Source: Struthio camelus (lineage: Eukaryota > Chordata > Aves > Struthioniformes > Struthionidae). Taken from it: a stretch of DNA of 64,000 nucleotides. Location of the stretch: contig NC_090942.1 in the NCBI RefSeq assembly GCF_040807025.1, positions 77,729,987-77,793,986 on the forward strand. The letters are read 5' to 3'. Positions within the stretch are counted from its first letter, which is position 1; every line of letters starts with the position of its first letter. Below, piece after piece: positions 1 through 12,900 of the stretch. The notes beneath the pieces were generated by a model, which ran no database searches, was not told where the DNA came from, and saw only the letters and a list, made by a program, of their open reading frames with translations. Made by a program: the position numbers and the translations under genes.

Positions 1-431
1 CCTGCAACTGCCTGAGAAAATTTACCTATCTACAGCATCATTACATGTTTAGATTTCAAGTAGCTCTTTCTGTCACCTTTTGATAAGAGCTTTGTGCGAC
101 TGAAAAAGTAAACACTTATGCCTTAGCAAAATTCCTAGGTACCTCTTCGGCAAACAGCAACAATAAGAGCGTATCATGACATTACTCAGTCAATAGGTAT
201 CCGTACTAGACGAGACTGATTTTCTGTAGTCTGAAAAGAAACAAGATAGCCTCCAAAATAAAAATCAATAATAAAAACAAAAATAAAAAGTTTTTCTGAG
301 AAGGCATCCGCTCACAAAGGGATCCAACAAGTGCCAGAGCCAATGCAAACTACGTGGGAAGAGCCACACAAATACTGTCTAGTCAAGAAAACGCAACAAG
401 TAAAAACGCTAACCACCTTCCTGTGTTTCAG
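1..431 (+). other. TSPO: TSPO intron 3' part
   Basis: AT-rich sequence upstream of the TSPO last exon, ending in a polypyrimidine tract and the acceptor AG at 430-431. I see no coding exon in it. Confidence 0.75.
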
Positions 432-608
432 GGTTTGGTGACTCTCCTACTCACCACCGGTGCAGCAACAGCTACAACTGCTTCCTGGTGTAACGTCAAC
501 AGAACGGCAGCGTATTTGATGGTTCCTTATTTAGCTTGGTTAACCATGGCTTCTGTGCTCAATTACCGTATCTGGAAGGACAATCACAACAAGAAACAAC
601 CCGAATAA
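432..608 (+). CDS. TSPO: Translocator protein TSPO, last coding exon (partial gene)
   Basis: TSPO is a five-helix protein of the outer mitochondrial membrane that binds cholesterol and porphyrins. This exon follows a good acceptor (pyrimidine-rich, ending TTTCAG at 431), opens in phase 0 with GGT and encodes 58 residues to TAA at 606-608. The reading frame holds the last transmembrane helix and the family signature PYLAWL followed by SVLNYRIWKDNH. The L-N-Y-R-I-W-K stretch fits the cholesterol-recognition CRAC pattern (L/V-X-Y-X-K/R). The family is about 169 residues, so about two thirds of the protein lies left of the window. No other TSPO exon is visible in 1-431. The gene converges on TTLL12, as in human 22q13.2. 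The identification rests on motif recognition plus synteny. Confidence 0.93.
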   Translation, partial: GLVTLLLTTGAATATTASWCNVNRTAAYLMVPYLAWLTMASVLNYRIWKDNHNKKQPE

Positions 609-845
609 AGAATCTTCTTAGGAGAGAGACATCAGCCAAAAGATCTTTTTTTAAAGAGTTTTCTAAATGGCCTTCCTGTATTTTTAGCTGAACTACTTAA
701 TGCTATTAGACAAAGCGACTGCTAATTACTATTTGACAGAGCAGTACTTGTTTAAAAGCAAGCGTGCCTTTACTAGACAAGTCACAAAGGGCTGCATACC
801 TTGGTGACTTTTATAACACAATAAAAGACAGTGATTAAAAAGATA
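609..845 (+). other. TSPO: TSPO 3' UTR with poly(A) signal at 820-825
   Basis: Noncoding sequence after the TSPO stop. An AATAAA lies at 820-825. A second AATAAA at 604-609 overlaps the stop codon itself and is less likely to be used. The exact cleavage site, about 15-25 bases past 825, is inferred. Confidence 0.65.
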
Positions 846-2890
846 CTAGTTTTCTATATCATAGTTAAAATGCTGTTGTCATATAAACTGTAATACTAAA
901 AATGAGCACAAATTACAACTTCACTAGGTTCAGAGGTAGAAATCAAGCCATATGTTAATACAGCTTCCAGAAAGCTGCTCTTAACAATCAGGCATGATTG
1001 TGGCCTGAATCTTTCGTATGTTTTCCACTAGACAGTGCTGTGCCTTAGTGCTGCAAAGCACCCATCCCACTAGAGCTGCTAGGTATTTGTTCTCCAATCA
1101 TTGTACTCTGGAAATGTTTAAGATCACATCTTTTTCACAATTTGTGCCTTCCCACTTTAAAGCATAGTACACTCTAAGTGTCAGCTAAATGCATTAAACT
1201 GCATGTAACTTACGACATTTGCTTCTCTGTTTTTATTGTTTGTAAATAATTTTAAACAGAAAGATGCTAAAGGCAACGAGATGCTGTAGCCTCAAGGACA
1301 GCCCCTTCATCAACTCTCACCACTGCAGTAGGTAAGACAAAAACAGCAAATTCGGTGCACAAAGCCAGAAACGGAGTGCCCAAATACTCAGCACGCACCT
1401 TTGAGTCATCGTCAGCAGCGCTAGCCCAGCGGCGAGACAAGAGGTGCCTGCCTGGACCCTCAGTGCAGCGCCAGGGCACCACTAGACCTCCAACGCAGAG
1501 CCAGCTGCTAGGCCACAAATGGGTCTGCTGCAAGTACAGCAGTACTTACATGGGCCCTATAGCTATGATGGGGGTCTCCTACCTGTGCCTTCTCACTTCA
1601 GCTGCTTAAAAACAGAACCACAGGTTTCTTCTCTTAAGGGCTATGGTAGGGAATGTTATGACATAGCAAGATCTGGGACGCTTAGTTCAACCAGTTACTG
1701 TCCTATTAGATAAAAAGATTTTTTCTCTAAGGGTGCAAGAAAAGAGGGACTATTTTTGCCCACAGCTTGTGGTCTCACTGCACATACGCTTTTTTAAAGT
1801 AATTCTTCAGGTTTGCTACATCTGACATCACTGTTCCCTTTGCGATTGGGAAAGCTTCCCCTTTACTCTAGGTCCACAGTCACTTTGTTATTTGCTTTCA
1901 TTTACTTTGCAAGCAGGTACCCTGAAGTGCCTTTTACTCTTCTAGACAAGTCAGAAATACATCTGCTGAGCAGCACCACATGTCCCCTTACGTCTAGTCT
2001 CAAACACTTGCTACTATTGCTACATCACAGTTGAACTTTTCTCTCTGTAGAAAGGAGGAGTAGTTACATTATCTACAGTAAGTGCTTAACCTCTCTTTCT
2101 TTAATCGCATTTAAATTAGGAGTCTAACAGTTCCAACTCACGAACAGGAGACTTCGATATGGCTGTCAGCACTGCTTCTGGCTGTTCGGTCCAGCTCTCT
2201 CCTACCCCACCTATGTAGTGATTGAATCTTCACAAGACAGATCTGGTTTTTTTCCTCCCTCCCTCTCCAGTCTGTTTAAATAAGTGGAAAGAAGTAGGAG
2301 TCTGCAGAAGAAAATTTTAAAGTACTCATATTCAGTGCCTGAAATAGCCTAAAACATCCCTCTCCCTTCCTGAGCACATGAGAGATAACTCATTGCATAC
2401 TAGAAGCAACGTTTAGAACATTTACAGTTTTATATTTGCATCTTGCTCTAAAGCAGGCTGTGATTGCTGCAACTATCTAGAAAAAAATAATATTGCCTAT
2501 TTAATATACTTCATGATGGACAGCAGAACTTTTGCAAGTTCTGCTTACATATAAAGCAACATAAATAACAGCCTAGAACTGCTAAGTTTCACCCAGTTAC
2601 CCTCATCTGAGGACAGAGGGGAGATTAGAGATGATCAATTTGAAATTGCCTTCCCTCCTCTCCCCCCCCTCCATTTGTCCTAGGCTCTCAACTTTTAAGT
2701 CCAAAGACTGCTTTGGCTTTTAGCTGTTTCCCAGATGCTTTTCATTTCTTCAGGCTTCTTCTGCCTTCCCTTGCTGTTCTACACAGGAATACCTCACAGT
2801 TCCTACATGATCTTTTCCTCAAAGACCTAGTAACTTTAATGGGGCAGGCTAAGGATGACTGCCAGCAGTACCCAGTTCCTTTTTCTTTTT
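846..2890. other. Intergenic gap between convergent TSPO and TTLL12
   Basis: About 2 kb between the inferred ends of two convergent genes. The open reading frames here are short, overlap on both strands and match no family I recognise. No clear repeat is visible. Confidence 0.5.
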
Positions 2891-2903
2891 TTCCTCCTAA
2901 CTT

Positions 2904-3810
2904 TTTATTGAAAAATGAAAAGAGCCACCAAATCTTCCATCTCATTAGCCTAGTAGTTCACTGCACTGAAATACTGTATTATTCTCTTAGCAAAAATCAG
3001 TTATTTTTCTGTCCTTAGTCAGCAAAGTATTTTAAGGAGGTTAGTTTGCTTTCCTCCTTAAAGGTTCTTCACCTTTGTGTAGGGAGAAAGGAGTGAGATG
3101 CCTGACAGTTAACAGGAGATCCGTCTTTCCCACCTTGTTTTAGCAGTTGCTAAGTCAGAGAACTCTGAACTATCCCACTACAACAGAATGACTACTTCAG
3201 TCACCAAATGACTTTACACACAGATTTCAGCAACTGCTGAAATCCTGGTATTGGAAGAATACCAGGACCTTTAACTAAATACTTTTTTGCAATCAAGCTT
3301 CATATACTTGATTCATGCTAAACTTAACAGATGCAAGCTTAAAATACCTTGGTTCACCTCAGTCTATGCACTTAAACATTTTAGATAGTTGTGTAACAGA
3401 GGAGATTTAAAAAAAAAATGAAGTAGATTAACTCCAAAATGATTCAGTAAATTACAATTTTAATGTTGACAGAGAGAAGCTGTACAATGTTTCCCAGCAC
3501 ACACGAGTTTAGGCTACCTGAGAAACAAGTCCATTGTTCCAGTTACCGTTCTATTTTGTCGTCTCCCATATTCAATAAAACAAGACATTTGGTCATCACA
3601 AACTGATGATATAAAACTATGCAAGACAAGGAAAATACAGACAAAATGATTATCAATACAGTATATGCATATTTTTCTGATATGACTTTTTTTTCCTGGG
3701 TTACCAGTATAGAAAGGTATTTGCATAAGCAGCTCATAGAACTGACATACAAATATTGCTGTTAAGCATCTCTGTAAAGGAAATTATTAATGGAGTCAAG
3801 CCTCCTGTGC
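2904..3810 (-). other. TTLL12: TTLL12 3' UTR, with two candidate poly(A) signals
   Basis: Noncoding sequence after the TTLL12 stop. On the - strand an ATTAAA variant lies at 3459-3464 and the first AATAAA at 2904-2909, so the UTR is about 0.35 or 0.9 kb. The sequence does not show which is used; I placed the end at the canonical one. Confidence 0.5.
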
Positions 3811-3962
3811 TTAGATAATGCATGTCACATGGCAGTTGTCTGGTTTATCCAGAAATAGGGTGCTGAAGACATCATTAAAAAAGGTAGGGTGGTACTTGCA
3901 GGCTCTATCGCAGTCAGGATTAAAGTTCACCTCCAGGATCTGAGGCTGCATAGTTTTTTTCC
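3811..3962 (-). CDS. TTLL12: TTLL12 exon 14 (terminal coding exon)
   Basis: Residues 578-627 and TAA at 3813-3811. Contains [32 protein letters not shown] and the C-terminal CHVTCII. The Asn of LEVN (590) corresponds to the metal-coordinating Asn of TTL enzymes. Acceptor TTCCAG at 3963-3968. Confidence 0.97.
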
Positions 3963-6900
3963 CTGGAAGGGAGAACACAAACATTGCCTTTTAATACAAG
4001 CTATATAGAGATTCTGATTCATTACCTGTCTTTAAGCCAGGGAGTATGGAAAACGGCTGAAAACAGCCATCTTTTATGACCCCAGCCAGAAGGCTTTTTA
4101 TTTGTTTCAGTGTTTGGTTTTGGGGTTAGGGAGGTCTCATTTACCATTGTTATCCAGAGAATAAGATACTCAGACTCTGCAATCTCTACACTAATCCAAG
4201 GCCTCATTTAGAATGAGGATTTGCAGCAACGTAATACATGTACAACTGTCCTGCTTGATGCAGTCTGTAACATCTTCCAGAAAGGTCTGCTCGTCCTTTC
4301 ATGTTTTGGTACCAAGCTTCCTTTCTTAAAGCTGTTAGATATCTACCTTCCTAGTTCTAGCAGTCCTGGTTCCTCTAAACTCCAGCAAACATCTCCCACC
4401 TGCCACTTCATTTTACTCCTAGAAGGAAGTCAGAAAGTTTAACTTTCTCATAAAACTTGATCAGTGCAATTCAGACAGCTAGGTATCAAATGCGTTCTGT
4501 GCAAAGAGAAACAAGGGATTTTATTTACTGTCTGGAATTGAGACCACAGCTGAGGGTACTAGCTTCTGACGTGTGAGCAAACCATGCTCTGCAGAGCAGC
4601 AGCTAACCCATTTGTCCATAGGCAGACTGCACGATCACAGCTATGACTTTGGCGCCCATGCCCCCTGGGGTCTCAGGGGAAAACAGATAAGATGCCTTGA
4701 AGATCTTCAAAAGGCAGGAGACCTACGCAGCTCCTGTTGGGCCAGGGCTGCAAGGTGAGCTTGCTCCTCTTACTACAACCTTTCTCTTGGAATTGATAAT
4801 ATCGGTGACTTGCTTTGGTCTGCCTCTCCCATTCAAGACAACCTCAGCAGAGGTAACCATCTAGCTCAGAGCATCCAATGTGGACGTAGCAGACCCAAAT
4901 TCAAACCTTTGCTCCACCTGATCTGAACAGGAGAGACTCAATTCTGTACCTTCTGTTTCTCATGGGAGGACTCCAGCCACGAGGCTGCTACCCATTCTAA
5001 GATGAGATGATACTAGGCCACTGTCCATCATCTTTGAAAGGTCATGGTGATCAGGAGAGGTGCCTGAGGACTGGAAGAAAGCCAGGGCCACGCCAGTCTT
5101 CCAAAAGGGCCAGAAGGAGGAGCCAGGAAACTACAGGCCAGTCAGCCTCCCCTCCATCCCTGGAAAGGTGATGGAGCAGCTCCTCCTGGAGGTCCTCACT
5201 AAGCATGTGGAGGACAAGAAGGTGATCAGGAGTAGTCAGCATGGATTCACCAAAGGGAAATCACGCTCGACCAATCTGAGAGCCTTCTGTGATGGGGTGA
5301 CTGGCTGGGTAGATGAGGGCAGAACAGTGGATGTTGTCTACCTGGACTTCAGCAAGGCTTTTGATGCCGTCTCCCATCACATCCTCCTAGGCAAGCTCGG
5401 GAAGCATGGGTTGGATGAGTGGCCAGTGAGGTGGATTGAGAACTGGCTGGATGGCCGAGCTCAGAGGGTTGTGGTCAGTGGTGCAAAGTCTAGTTGGAGG
5501 CCTGTAGCTAGCAGCATCCCCCAGGGGTCAGTCCTGGGTCCAATATTGTTTAACTTACTCAGCAGTGACCTGGATAAAGGGATAGAGTGCTTCCTCAGCA
5601 CATTTGCTGCAGATACAGAACTGAGAGGAGTGACATACACCAGAGGGCTGTGCTGCTGTTCCGAGGGACCTGGACAGGCTGGAGAGTTGGGCGGAGAGGA
5701 ACCTCATGAAGTTCAACATGGGCAAGTGCAGCGTCCTGCCCCTGCGGAGGAATAACCCCATGCACCAGTACTGGCTGGGGGCTGACCTGCTGGAAAGCAG
5801 CTCTGCAGAGAAGCACCTGGGAGCGCTGGTGGACAAGTTGAGCACGAGCCAGCAATGTGCCCTTGCGGCCAAGGTGGCCAATGGTATCCTGGGGTGCGTT
5901 AGGAAGAGCGCTGCCAGCAGGTCAAGGGAGGTGATTCTTCCCCTCTACTCAGCCCTGGTGAGGCCACATCTGGAGTACTGTGTCCAGTTCTGGGCTCCCC
6001 AGGACAAGAGAGACATGGAGTTCCTGGAGCGAATCCAGCAGAGGGCTACTAAGATGATGAAGGGACTGGGGTGTCTCTCATATGAGGAAAGGCTGAGAGA
6101 GCTGGGCCTGTTTAGCCTGCAGAAGAGAAGACTGAGAGGCAATCTCATCAATGTGTACAAGTATCTGAAAGGAGGGTGTCAAGGGGACGGGGCCAGACTT
6201 TTCTCAGTGGTGCCCAGCGATAGGACGAGAGGCAACGGGCACAAACCGGAACACAGGAAGTTCCGTCTGAACATGAGGAAGATATTCTTTCCTGTGCAGG
6301 TGACTGAGCACCGGAACAGGTTGCCCAGAGAGGCTGTGGAGTCTCCTTCCCTGGAGATATTCAAAAGCCATCTGGACACATTCCTGGCTAATATGCTCTA
6401 GGTGACCCTACTTGAGCAGCAAGGTTGGACTAGACGATTTCCAGAGGTCCTTTCCAACCTCAACCATTCTGTGATGAGACTCTTGCGATCTCCTGCTGCA
6501 GTCACCTCGCTCCATGAAAGTGATTCAGTAGTTACAGAATTAGCCACAGGCAGCACCCAACCAACATACAGCATCTAATCACCCCCTCAAGCAATCATGG
6601 GGGCAAGGAACGAACTTCAAGTCCTGTACACTACAGGAAAAAGAGTACACTCAGTTCTGTCAAATGCTGCCCCTGACAGTCCTTTTTGCGTCAGGGCCTC
6701 TCCTGCTTTTCTGCCTACACATAGATGTCTGGCCTGGGCCATGCTTAGACCACGTTTTTGAGCCTCTTCGTAAGGTAAGAAAGAATTCACCCTATCTGGA
6801 AAATTTTGCTACCAGTCCTCCAAGACTTTGGTTGGAAGAAAGGCTTTAGGTTAGCCATGCTGTGGCACCAGCATGAAAGCAGCTTCATATACACCTTCTT

Positions 6901-9900
6901 GCAGAGACTTAGCCACATGTAAACTTGGCAGTAACTGAGTGACAGTCCTGAGGACATCAACAGCAATTGAAATGGTGAATCCAGTCCCTTGCCTGCTTTA
7001 ATAAGTAGCTGTGTCTTCTGAAGGCACTGTGCCAAGCCTGGCCAAGTCAGAGTTCAGTAAGACAGTAAAGATGTCCCTGAAGTTTTTGTGAAGACACATA
7101 TTTCAGACCGTCTCCCACCATAAATGGGAGAGAAAGCTTGCTGTTGTCAGAGTGACTAGACTGTTGTACAGCTGCCTTGCCTTTTTTTTTTTTTTTTTTT
7201 TTGAGAATGGCAATAGCAGGGGCGCAAGGGTGGCAAGGACGTGGCTAAGCAACCGCTCTAAGCATGGCTCCTCCCACATTACTGTTAAGTTGCACAGTGG
7301 ATTTTAACCCCACAGCTCCGCAACTCCAGATATGCTTTGATGTCAGGGCGGGCACTGAGATCACACAGCTCACTGTGCTTGAAAAACAGCAAGGGGTCAG
7401 ACAACAAATAAGTTTCCAAAAAAGGGTATGGAAATAAAATGAACTCAACATTCACAGAAAGGAGCTTCTTACCATCTCTGCTGGTGTCCCACTTAAGCAT
7501 CAAGTCAATGGCATATATTGCTCTTGATGATGGATAATCACAGATTCCAAGAGGTGCAGGTTTAGCTGAAGCAACTTGGAACAATTCAGCAAATGCCTTA
7601 AAAATATCTGCCTGAAGACAGGAAAAGGTCTCTGAATGAGATACAGAAGTTCTGTAAAAGCAACTAACATTCATCACTTTGCCCACGAAGCTTTTTAAAG
7701 TATTTGCATAAATTACACTAGCCAACAGATGAAAATGCACCCAGCAAGAGCCGCAAAGCATGCATTTAGACATGAAGACCAGCATCGTGAAAGTGCTTAG
7801 CACCTAGCAATATCCATGAATTTAAGAACATAAATACTGTGGAAATCCTTAAAATAGGGCATTTAATATTAGAGTTAAATCTCTTTACAGGCATTATGTG
7901 CAGTATTACACTTATGTGTAGAGGAGAGAAGGAAAAACCCAGGAAAGTTTTGAGAACACCAGAAGCATGGCACCAAAGTTGTGACTTTTTCTTGCCTCGT
8001 AATTACATTTCTTTACAATACGAAACAAAGCTAGAAAGCAAAAATCTTCTGTCCATTTAGCCTCCTCTAAAAAGGGTGCTGGTGGTGGTGAGGACACGCA
8101 CGAGTTTAAGATGAGATTACACTGATAGGTCCAGAAATCAGATACCCAATGTGAAAGTGAAATAAGAGAGAAGGAACGTATAGGGGGAATTTTAACATGA
8201 AGTCTACACTGAAGTGAACCAGTCTCTCTGCAAATGGAAAAATGCTGTAACTGAGTATTCTGTATACAATACTACTTTGGGTAGCCTGCAGTCTGGCTTC
8301 TGTCCTTTGCCCCCATCTCTCCCCTTTTACTTCTTGTAAAAGAATTTAAACCTACTGCTACAAAACCTGTTGTGCTCTGGGTATATTTACTGGAATATGG
8401 GGTTCTAGCTAAAACTGATACAAATTAATTTGTGAAAGTCATCCCACAGCTGGGTAATTTATTCACTTTTGAAAGCATATGCAGCAATAACTGCTCTCTT
8501 ACCACTCCTTCTGCATGTTCTGGCTCCTAATAAATATACAAGAATGCAACAGTTGTGTGCATTTCTGAACCATTTCTTTGCATTCAGCTTTTTCTTTCAA
8601 GAATTACTGAAGAACAAAGAGAGGGTCATCATCTGCCTTCCAGTATACATTACTGAACTGTACCATTTGGGGCTTCCTCTTTGGACATAAAATATGCCCT
8701 TGTATTAGGGAACCATCTCTTTTGATGTGAGAGTCATTAATGCAATGACAGGAACAGGACTCAGGTCAACTCACAGAGGCTGAGGCAGCAGCTGGAAATT
8801 CTGCACTGCAGTCTCAAAGACAGGATTTAATTTAACAAATAGGCACCAGGTTCTGGACTTAGTAGTTCAGAGATATTACACTGGTGGTGTATTAAATTAA
8901 AACAACCCCCCGCCCACACATACACACAAAAGAGACCGGCCAATCTTTTGTTTTCTTTCAAATATGTCACAGTGTGTAAACGCAGCCTTTGCACTGTCTA
9001 ATCTGCCAGTGTAACCCCCCCCCCCCCCCCAAGCACAGGAGCCCTCGAGGAAGGGACCAGACTGTTTACTTCTATGAGCCACTTCAGTACAGTTAGGCAC
9101 ATCTTGAGCAAAAAGGATTCATAGATGCTTTACATGAGAAAGATGAATTGCCTGACTTACTTGTACTGTTGTCCATGGATATTCTGGATATTGTTTTTCA
9201 AACAGAGGAATAAATTCTTCACAGTGTACCTGAAACAGTTTAACAACAAACATTGCTTTGGTTGGGAATGACTGAGCAAACTGATGACTTGAAAATGAGA
9301 CATCAAATCATTTTTGCAGGTAGAGAACCAGAGAAATTGACGGTTCCTGAACCCCTTAGTTGTTACAGGGCTTCTTATTATTTAAAAAAAAAAAATGACA
9401 CTGAAGTCTTTGAAAATGATTAACTGCCAATGTAATAATTCTTTTACTGATTTCTATCAACATGGGTTATAGTCAGGATATAGATTTGTATTATCACAGG
9501 TGACTGGGGGTCCACAGGAGAAATAATCTAGGAAAGTATTTGCTTAGGGTACTTTTATAAGACATCAAGCGCTTGTTTAAGTAAATGGGAATTAGGTTAT
9601 TCGGCAGCAACCACAGAGGAGACAGTGGAAGATTATTTAACAGTGGAAAGACAGGGAAACGTTTTAGATCATTTGCTTACCTGTTTTAACATTACACCAG
9701 GAGCATAGTTCATGACAGTGAAATGCTTCTCGTAGTCATGCAAGTCATCAAGTGAAAACGCCCTAACCAGTAAAAGAAAAACAACTCCTTAATTTCCAAG
9801 GAATCAGATTTAATTCCAAGACCCTTCAATCTAACGAGGAGAGGGAAGTAATTACCGATTTGAAAAGCGCAACCAAAATACATCATAGACATACAGCTTG

Positions 9901-12900
9901 AGTGGTTTTATGGACCTCAACAATACAACATAACGGACGTCAAATTTAACCATTCCGACGTCTTCTCGGTGAAACAAGACTGGATTCTCAATATATTTGC
10001 ACGCTACCTACAACAACAAAAAAAACCCCACTGTTAATATAATTCAACCTAAATGAAAATAAAGTGTCACTAGATCTTGATGATTTAAGATATCTTTGTA
10101 TGCATTTCAGTTTTTCTTTAGAAACGTGTATGAATAAGTGATGGTATGCAAAGAGGTAACCTTTTATCAAAGTCCTTTGGTGCTGCAGTGGGGGAGATAG
10201 GAGGCCAGAACACACACACAAAAACCTAAACAAAATCAAATCACAATACGGTCACAGAAATTTTATATAAAATTAACTTTGTTTTGAACTAGGACTAAGA
10301 GGCAATCATTTGTGCATTTCCACATTCCAGAAAATATATTCAGTCCACACATCAGCTGAAATATAGCTTAGGTGACAGTCTGATACATGACCACATATTG
10401 CAGACCCCTTAAAAAAGGCTCCATGATTCATCTATTGTTGGCAAAAGCAATGCTCTGTGCCACTGAGCAGAGCTGTGGATCAGCAGTAATGATCAACCTG
10501 GGGACAGAAGCAATAACGTTCTGAAATTTATGACCGACACTAACTATAAGATAATGTGAACTCATCTTCCATTGCGATTTCTTAAGGATTAGCATTAAAG
10601 CAGCAACGCACTGGAGCTGCTTCTTTACCGTGGGGGCAAGTTTTATTTTTTTGAGCTAAGAAAACATCAGGCCTTGCAGTACAAATGAAAGCGTCTTCCA
10701 CACTGCCTCCACAGTGTTTCACTGAAGCAAACAGAGCTGACTGATTTGAATATAAATCGATTCTAAATTGATTGAAATAGTACGCTTACGGCTAGCATGT
10801 GTTTTGAAGAAAATTCATTTCCTTCCTCATATTTTTAGACCTCCTTCCATGAATACATTTGTTCAGCTATCCCATTTTAAATCACATTCAAAGACATGCT
10901 GTCTAACCTTTGGGCTGCTTTCCCTGTGCCTGATGATATTGTTAAGGCTGTTGGTGATGTGAGTGTCCAGGCTTCTGGCCAAGTTCCATGGTTTGCATAT
11001 CCAGTGATTGTCTTCTCCTCTGAGGAAGAGAGAGAGAGAGAGCGCGCGCACACATCAAAGCCTGTAAGCACCCACCTCATTCATCTGTCTGAACATGCAC
11101 TTGAACTGATCTATGTGCTTACTCCCTTGTCTATATACTTTACAAAGCTGTGGGCTACAATGCAAGAATAAAGGACTTTTGATTGACAGCTGGGAGTGCT
11201 AGGTTCTGGGTGTGAAGGGGAAAAACACAACAGTAGCTCTCATTGATCTTTGCAGTCAGGGTCTAACATGTTCTCACTGGTAATCTCCTTTTTCAATGCT
11301 CGACTCCTTCGCAGACGACAAATAACCGATCAATAGGACAGTATCGCCACGAGCACGCGTAGGTCACAGTGCAGACATCATTCTGCCAGGCGACGGAGAA
11401 CATTCTGGCCAGCTACTCGCCAGAAACTGGCAAGTTTCTAAGCTGATTCTCTAATAACATCTCCAAAACATTCCCTTTAAATGGCACCATAACTCTCTCT
11501 GGGAAGGAATCTCAACAGTTCATCTTGAAAGAAAAGGAGAACACACCATCCTCTCACTTGTTAGTGCCTAGTTATCTCAAGAACGCAATATTCCCTGAGG
11601 AATCCTCAAGGAAAACAGGTAATGTGCTGGCCTTTATTCTATGCATCTTTCTGCGTAAGGACAGGGTGACACTTGATGTCCTTCTTTCCTCAATTATTTT
11701 ATGAGAGCAACTCGAGAACTTGCTTGGACTTCGTGATAAACAGCATAACCTGAACTGAAACCCGTGTAACTTAAGAGGGTCTGCTTTGTTTTTAATTAAG
11801 GCTTCCTATCCCTTCCTCCCTCTTCCCCATCTACACATGGGCATACACGATCAATTCTTTGTATTAAATGGGAATTAAAACACCCCAGTCTAAGGATACG
11901 CGAGAAGGAGCACTCCCTCCCAGTTATGCCAGACCAAGGACAGACTCCTTAGAGGAGGGAACGGCCAAACGAAACTCCTGACAGATGGCAGCATAAACAA
12001 GAGCAACCAAGGATGCAACCTTTCAACCAGAACACTTCATGCCAGGTATAAGAGGTTGTTTCCACTATCAACACCTAATGCTTACCTTCTCCCTTACTAA
12101 AGAAAAACCTTACTTTCCATCAAGCTTCCAAGGCAGCTGCAGCAGCAGGAGGAGCAGCGATGTGAACCTGAAACCTTAAAGCTCCACAACTGCTTTAGGT
12201 TTACCCTAAACCTCCTTTCTACTTTCACATCCATACAGAACCCAAGTACTTTAACCCCAAACAATTTCCATTCTGGCTTAAAAGGCTTAAAAACAAGAAC
12301 ATCTGTTACTGGTCCCTTGAGGGGAGGGGAGGGGAGGAAAAAAAAAAAAAAAAAAAGAGAACCCACACGCACAAAACAGAAACGCACCAATCATTTGTCA
12401 CAAACACACCCTGAGCCTCTGTATATCTGTTAAACATTACTGGTAAGATCTTGGTTAGACAGAAAGCAACAGGCAGAAGTCTGGGTTAAAACTGTGGCAA
12501 AGTGTTTGGATTTCAAACTGCACTGCTTTGCTACTCTCATTAAAGAAAATAACCAAAAAGAACTTCACGCTTTTCAAGCAAAATTCATGTGAATATGAAC
12601 AAAAGGCAGCAAGCCCAAACTGCGGCAACATGGTGGCAGAATAGTTGCCAATCCCAAAACGCAGGCTACTGGTCTGAGGAAAGCAGGATCAAGAAAGCAC
12701 AAAACGTAAGGGAGCAGAAACATGAACCACCTTCTTTCACGTTGCTGAAAGTAGCTGATGAACTGGGGCAGTTCTGTTTGGAGGTTGAAAGTACGAGGCA
12801 ACCATCTTGGCCCGTCTGGTCCTCCAGCTCGTCTAGATACGGATGCCAGGCAATCTTTGACAGTCAAGAGGTTCTCACATGGGAACTGATTCAGCATCAC

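Larger units (their letters stand above)
3963..7472 (-). other. TTLL12: TTLL12 intron 13
   Basis: A 3.5 kb intron holding the antisense CR1 copy (about 4,990-6,475) and a T21 run at 7182-7202. The remainder (3,963-4,990 and 6,476-7,472) shows no gene or repeat I recognise. Confidence 0.8.
11020..12730 (-). other. TTLL12: TTLL12 intron 8
   Basis: A 1.7 kb intron. It contains a purine tract (three GGGGA units at 12321-12335, then A19 at 12338-12356) and the (CT)n tract at its 3' end. No gene seen. Confidence 0.75.

Noticed and set aside
5555-6379. - strand open frames within the CR1
   Set aside because: Shadows of the + strand RT reading frame.
7182-7202. Poly(T) as the tail of a processed pseudogene or SINE on the - strand
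   Set aside because: No recognisable body or target-site duplication beside it.
12316-12356. G-quadruplex at the GGGGA repeats
   Set aside because: Only three runs of four G plus a GG; it does not meet the four-run criterion.
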